A stretch of DNA of 63,116 nt, taken from assembly GCA_937921505.1 (NCBI GenBank), contig CAKZUB010000015.1:1-63116 (forward strand), in the 5' to 3' direction. The position numbers were made by a program, and so were the translations under genes. Numbering within the stretch: position 1 is the stretch's first letter; each line of letters opens with the position of its first letter. The DNA comes from an uncultured Clostridia bacterium (GTDB lineage Bacteria; Bacillota; Clostridia; Lachnospirales; Cellulosilyticaceae). This document shows, one piece after another, positions 59,655 through 63,116 of the stretch. The notes beneath the pieces were generated by a model. It saw only the letters and a list, made by a program, of their open reading frames with translations. It was not told the DNA's origin and made no database searches.

Positions 59655-61688
59655 TTAAACTTGATTTTCAGCTAAGAGATTTAAAAATTCACTAGCAATA
59701 AGAGGATCAAACTGTGTCCCAGAACATTTAATAATTTCCTTTGTAGCATAATCTGTGCTAAAAGCTTGCTTATACACTCTTTGGTGCGTCATAACATCAA
59801 AAGAATCTACTATATTAATAATTCTAGAGGATATCGGTATTTGCTCTCCTTTTAAGCCATTTGGATAGCCTGTCCCATCAAACTTCTCGTGGTGAGCAAG
59901 TATGCCACTCGCAATATGTGAAAGTTCTGGAGTAGACTGAGCAATTCTATAGCCTATCTCTGTATGTGTCTTCATAATGTGCCACTCTTCATCGGTAAGC
60001 TTAGAGGGTTTGAGTAAAATATGATCTGGGATGCCAATTTTACCGATATCATGTAGCAGTGCTAAAAGTTCTAATTCATCTAATTTGTCTTGGGTAAGTT
60101 TGAGTCTTTTGCCTAGTTGTAAGCTAAGGTTCCGTATTCTTAGTGTATGTTCTTCAGTTTCGCTATGTTTTTCGTGAAGTGTTCTTGAAAGCGAGCTTAT
60201 AGTAGCACCTCTTGAGCTTTTATCTTCCATAAGCTTATTGCGGTACATTCTTTTTTCAGCTAAATTCATAACATCAGCTATATTAATATTCTCAGCATTT
60301 TTTTCTGCATAACCTAGGGCCATGCTTATTTTAAAATGAAAGTCAGAAGTATCTTCAAAATACTCTCGTATTTTAGAAATTAAGTTAGATATGTAGTCTT
60401 TATCCTTATCTTTAACTAATATAATAAATTCATCGCCGCCCCATCTCGAAATAATACCACCACTATAACAAGCTTCTTGAAGTATATTACTTACCATGCA
60501 AAGGAGTCTATCACCCTCTTTATGACCTAAAGTATCATTAATTAATTTTAGGCCATTAAGGTCTCCCATAATGATAAAATAATGAGAAGTCTTATCATGA
60601 TCTAACTCCTCAAAGAGATCTTCCATATAAGCTCTATTCTTGAGTCCTGTGAGTTTATCCGAGTAACTCAAAAATAAAATATCTTTATAAGCAGTATCTA
60701 GTTGTGAGAGCATTTTATTTGTAGAATCAGCAAGATCAGATAACTCATCATCTCCAGGCAAAGAGAGAGTAGAAGAAGTATCTTTAGTTGTTGCAATAGT
60801 ATTCATAAAGTTATTTAATTTTGAAAGACGGTTTAAGATATATTTCTGGATGATAAACACATCTAAATAGCTCGTCCCTACGATCATTAATAAAAAACCG
60901 ATTAAAAAGAATCTAAAATAAAAAACAATGTTTTCATAATTGTCAGGGGTTAGTATTATAGAAAGAGCTAAGGTGCTTTCGCCATTTATATCTTCTATAG
61001 TACGCATTGCTTCTAAAGTCTTTCTATAGGTAGAACTATTTGGATTAGTGCGCAAACGGCTTAACTTTCCAGAAGGCTTGAAGTTTTTAATGTCATATGT
61101 ATTAAATTGCAAGGTGACGCCTGTTACATTTTCTATATAAGTTAATAACTTATCATCAATTTCACGCACCATTATAAGTAAACCATTAGGCTGAGCCTTT
61201 TGACTTGAAGAAGTAATAGTTGATATACCTACTAAAAAAGCTTTATTTTCAACTAGAATTATACCTGATCTAGCCCGATTAACAGGAGGTATAGAAGTTA
61301 TAATTTTTAAGCTTTCAAGCACTTTTTGAGGGGAGCTTGTTGAGAAATCATAAATTAATTCACCCTTATCATTTAAGAAAAGCATCATTTCTAAGTTTAA
61401 AGCTTCTAAGGTACTATATGTTAAATTGGAGTTAATATAGGATTCATTGGAGTCTTGTATAAATTCATAGGTATCATCCCAATGTGCCCAGTCAATAAGG
61501 GAGGTTTGAAGATTTTCTTTTTCACGATTAAGGATGTAGTGAATGACCCTAAAGCTCTTGTTAATTTGCTCATCTTGCTGAGCATTGATATATCCAAAGT
61601 AAGCAAGATGAAACATTAAGTAAGTGAGTAATATGACTAAAACTGTACTTAGAATAGCTATAATAAAGGTTTTATATTTAATTTTCAT
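59655..61688 (-). CDS. CHASE4-GGDEF-HD-GYP cyclic-di-GMP signalling protein
   Basis: This 677-residue protein has two membrane helices (about 7-29 and 262-285) enclosing an extracellular CHASE4-like sensor with SLIDWAHWDDTYEFIQD near residue 60. A short HAMP-like linker follows, then a GGDEF domain (SRWGGDEFIILVKD, about residue 430) and a C-terminal HD-GYP phosphodiesterase domain (LLHDIGKIGIPDHILLKP and HHEKFDGTGYPNGLKG). The GGDEF active site is intact, so the protein may make cyclic-di-GMP, or use that domain to bind GTP, and break it down with HD-GYP. It is monocistronic. Confidence 0.94.
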   Translation of the reverse strand: MKIKYKTFIIAILSTVLVILLTYLMFHLAYFGYINAQQDEQINKSFRVIHYILNREKENLQTSLIDWAHWDDTYEFIQDSNESYINSNLTYSTLEALNLEMMLFLNDKGELIYDFSTSSPQKVLESLKIITSIPPVNRARSGIILVENKAFLVGISTITSSSQKAQPNGLLIMVREIDDKLLTYIENVTGVTLQFNTYDIKNFKPSGKLSRLRTNPNSSTYRKTLEAMRTIEDINGESTLALSIILTPDNYENIVFYFRFFLIGFLLMIVGTSYLDVFIIQKYILNRLSKLNNFMNTIATTKDTSSTLSLPGDDELSDLADSTNKMLSQLDTAYKDILFLSYSDKLTGLKNRAYMEDLFEELDHDKTSHYFIIMGDLNGLKLINDTLGHKEGDRLLCMVSNILQEACYSGGIISRWGGDEFIILVKDKDKDYISNLISKIREYFEDTSDFHFKISMALGYAEKNAENINIADVMNLAEKRMYRNKLMEDKSSRGATISSLSRTLHEKHSETEEHTLRIRNLSLQLGKRLKLTQDKLDELELLALLHDIGKIGIPDHILLKPSKLTDEEWHIMKTHTEIGYRIAQSTPELSHIASGILAHHEKFDGTGYPNGLKGEQIPISSRIINIVDSFDVMTHQRVYKQAFSTDYATKEIIKCSGTQFDPLIASEFLNLLAENQV

Positions 61689-61936
61689 AGATGCCCCCGT
61701 CCCCTAAAAACTGATTGCATAGTATATTTTAAACACACGTGTGTTATGAGCTAGTTTATCTGAACTACTATGAGTACATTTTGACTGTAGCACAATTCAG
61801 ACTATTTGAATATAAAAATTTAGAAAAAATAATTAATTTTATATTAAATTTCGTACAAAGGTTATTTTATACATTTAGCAACAAAAATCCTCTAATTAAT
61901 ACAAATTATACCATGTTTAAGGTTTAAAGAGAACCC

Positions 61937-61980
61937 AATAAAGGGGTTTGAGTGAAATATTTCACTCAAACCCCTTTATT
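61937..61980. terminator. Perfect 44-bp palindromic terminator
   Basis: AATAAAGGGGTTTGAGTGAA and its perfect complement form a 22-bp stem with no unpaired loop base. It lies 12 bases after the thiT stop and is the likely minus-strand terminator. The 250 bases to its left, up to the GGDEF gene, contain nothing recognisable. Confidence 0.88.
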
Positions 61981-61991
61981 GAGATAGAGAA

Positions 61992-62660
61992 CTATTTAAC
62001 AGCGTGTTTTTTTAGTGTCATATAAATAGGTGTAGAAATTAATAGAACAGATAAGATTAAAGTAATAATAAGTTCTGGAATAATATAGGATGCATTATAC
62101 ACTAAAGAATACATGATAGGACTCTGTCCTTCAGGTGCATAATCGGCAAAGAATATTGCGCCTGATAGAAAGTGCATAAGTCCTCTGCCAAATAGTGCAA
62201 TAGACACTGCTAAACAGGTGCGCACCTTAAGGTTCTTTAAGAAGTTTGGAGCAAGTCCTGAGAGTCCTAAAAAGCCAAAAGCTAAAGGATAGTCTAAAAA
62301 TAATTGAGCCCAGTTAAGAACCCAGGCATCTTGAATAAGCTGTAAAAAGCCATAGGCCACTCCTGTTATAATACCAGCAATAGGGCCAAATACCATAGAA
62401 TATAAAATGACCGGAAACATACTAGCGAGCGTTATAGAACCTCCTTGAGGCATCTTATAAAGTCTTATATAAGACAATATAAAAGCAATAGAGATACACA
62501 TACCACCATAAACCAATTTTTTAGTAGTTAAAACAGAAGGACTATCTTGATCTTTTCCTGATGAAAGAATAAAGCCAATAATAGATAAAACAATGATGAT
62601 GGCAATGATCACCCAAACGAGATGATTTACTTCTAACAATTCGCCAAAAATTTGTTGCAT
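61992..62660 (-). CDS. thiT: ECF transporter substrate-specific subunit for thiamine (ThiT)
   Basis: This 222-residue membrane protein has six to seven helices. It contains the ThiT-type segment YKMPQGGSITLASMFPVILY, followed by GPIAGIITGVAYGFLQLIQD and LDYPLAFGFLGLSG. ThiT binds thiamine and works with a shared EcfAA'T module encoded elsewhere. ATG 62660 after AAGGGGG is preferred over an ATG inside the ribosome binding site. The TPP riboswitch upstream confirms the substrate class. Confidence 0.93.
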   Translation of the reverse strand: MQQIFGELLEVNHLVWVIIAIIIVLSIIGFILSSGKDQDSPSVLTTKKLVYGGMCISIAFILSYIRLYKMPQGGSITLASMFPVILYSMVFGPIAGIITGVAYGFLQLIQDAWVLNWAQLFLDYPLAFGFLGLSGLAPNFLKNLKVRTCLAVSIALFGRGLMHFLSGAIFFADYAPEGQSPIMYSLVYNASYIIPELIITLILSVLLISTPIYMTLKKHAVK

Positions 62661-62707
62661 TAAAAAAACCCCCTTCAAAGAATAGTTTAGATTGGACTAG
62701 GGGCATA

Positions 62708-62736
62708 AAAATGGCAATAAAAAAATCGCCATACGA
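62708..62736 (-). terminator. TPP riboswitch expression-platform terminator
   Basis: On the minus strand TGGCGAT and ATTGCCA form a hairpin followed by TTTTT, between the aptamer and thiT. The T-rich loop is unusual. An alternative stem of CGAATGTG with CACATTCG lies just ahead and may be the antiterminator. Confidence 0.7.
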
Positions 62737-62767
62737 ATGTGTAGGCAATATATGAGTTATCGCACAT

Positions 62768-62893
62768 TCGCTTCCTTGTAGCAGCATTATCTGTAAACAA
62801 GTTATGAGGGTCTGCATCTATGTACGTATAGACTAATGTCCATTCGTACTAATGTACGCATGTACTATGCACTCTCAGCTTAAAGCTCCCCTA
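62768..62893 (-). promoter_or_regulatory. TPP (thiamine pyrophosphate) riboswitch
   Basis: The minus strand contains the THI-box order: AGGGGAGC, GCTGAGAGTGCATAG, then GACCCTCATAACTTG, GATAATGCTGC and ACAAGGAAGC. The central P3 arm is long (ACATGCGTACATTAGTACG region). It precedes thiT and should lower uptake when thiamine pyrophosphate is abundant. Confidence 0.9.
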
Positions 62894-62921
62894 GCAAAAA
62901 AATATTAAGTTACTATGAAAA

Positions 62922-62950
62922 ATTATAATATGTTTTTGATATAATGTCAA
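62922..62950 (-). promoter_or_regulatory. Promoter of the TPP riboswitch-thiT transcript
   Basis: On the minus strand TTGACA (62945-62950) and TATAAT (62922-62927) are perfect consensus boxes with a 17-base spacer, about 25 bases ahead of the aptamer. Confidence 0.85.
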
Positions 62951-62987
62951 ATAGAAGAAATAAAAATTAAATAAGAATAGTTACTAT

Positions 62988-63049
62988 TCAGCCCTCAATA
63001 GCTATTGAAAAATAATTATAGTGAAAATGCTGATTTTTTTGAGGGCTCT
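62988..63049. other. Hairpin of unknown role at the window edge
   Basis: AGCCCTCA and TGAGGGCT close a stem around a 44-base AT-rich loop. It could be a terminator of a gene beyond the window. There is no coding sequence between it and the thiT promoter. Confidence 0.4.
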
Positions 63050-63116
63050 AAATTCACTTATCCACATCAGATTTCAATAAATGTGTCAAATGTAAATCAT
63101 AAGATTTTAAGCAGTT

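Noticed and set aside
61739..61927. 62-codon plus-strand open frame between the GGDEF gene and thiT
   Set aside because: Very AT-rich, no ribosome binding site and no similarity; treated as noncoding.

Overview
The window looks like the chromosome of a low-GC, Gram-positive anaerobe of the class Clostridia. This is inferred from AT-rich DNA, strong AGGAGG-type ribosome binding sites, an LL-diaminopimelate aminotransferase, a type III glutamine synthetase, a three-piece archaeal-type glutamate synthase, ECF-type thiamine uptake and a glycine riboswitch. The species cannot be named from sequence alone. No rRNA or tRNA gene was seen.

Left core region (1-13.05 kb): a tandem glycine riboswitch controls a sodium:alanine/glycine symporter. 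Two minus-strand units follow. One has DUF523 and DUF218 proteins; the other has an amidohydrolase, a flavodoxin, two radical SAM proteins and an unrecognised protein. A DUF3267 membrane metalloprotease-like gene comes next, then a plus-strand mraY-murG-argC operon outside the usual cell-division cluster, flanked on both sides by remnants of one minus-strand gene.

Accessory region (about 13.05-43.1 kb): this is the striking part. Nearly all intact genes lie on the minus strand and are separated by imperfect palindromes of 64-130 bp that start with RYYYAAC and end with GTTRRRY. These are attC recombination sites of integron gene cassettes, all in one orientation, and no integron integrase is present in the window. 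The cargo includes a PD-(D/E)XK nuclease fused to a STAND NTPase (candidate phage defence), two-gene membrane cassettes, an AAC(3)-type acetyltransferase, GNAT, VOC, GyrI-like, SRPBCC, alpha/beta hydrolase, MBL-fold, kinase-like, PNPOx and ICMT-like proteins, and several broken cassettes (nitroreductase, cupin, HAD). The array is invaded by decayed IS91-family elements and by a second hairpin-ended repeat carrying IS1634-like transposase fragments. Both end exactly at attC core sites. A module of a 50-residue membrane protein plus a DUF5131 protein occurs three times, one copy collapsed.

Right core region (43.1-63.1 kb): this is a nitrogen-assimilation neighbourhood. On the minus strand a split glutamate synthase, glutamine synthetase I and an ANTAR RNA-binding antiterminator are followed by dapF and dapL. 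The operon leader carries an intrinsic terminator overlapped by a hairpin with an ANTAR-type hexaloop. On the plus strand gatCAB, an archaeal-type (probably nondiscriminating) aspartyl-tRNA synthetase and a type III glutamine synthetase form a second unit. A CHASE4-GGDEF-HD-GYP signalling protein and thiT under a TPP riboswitch complete the window.
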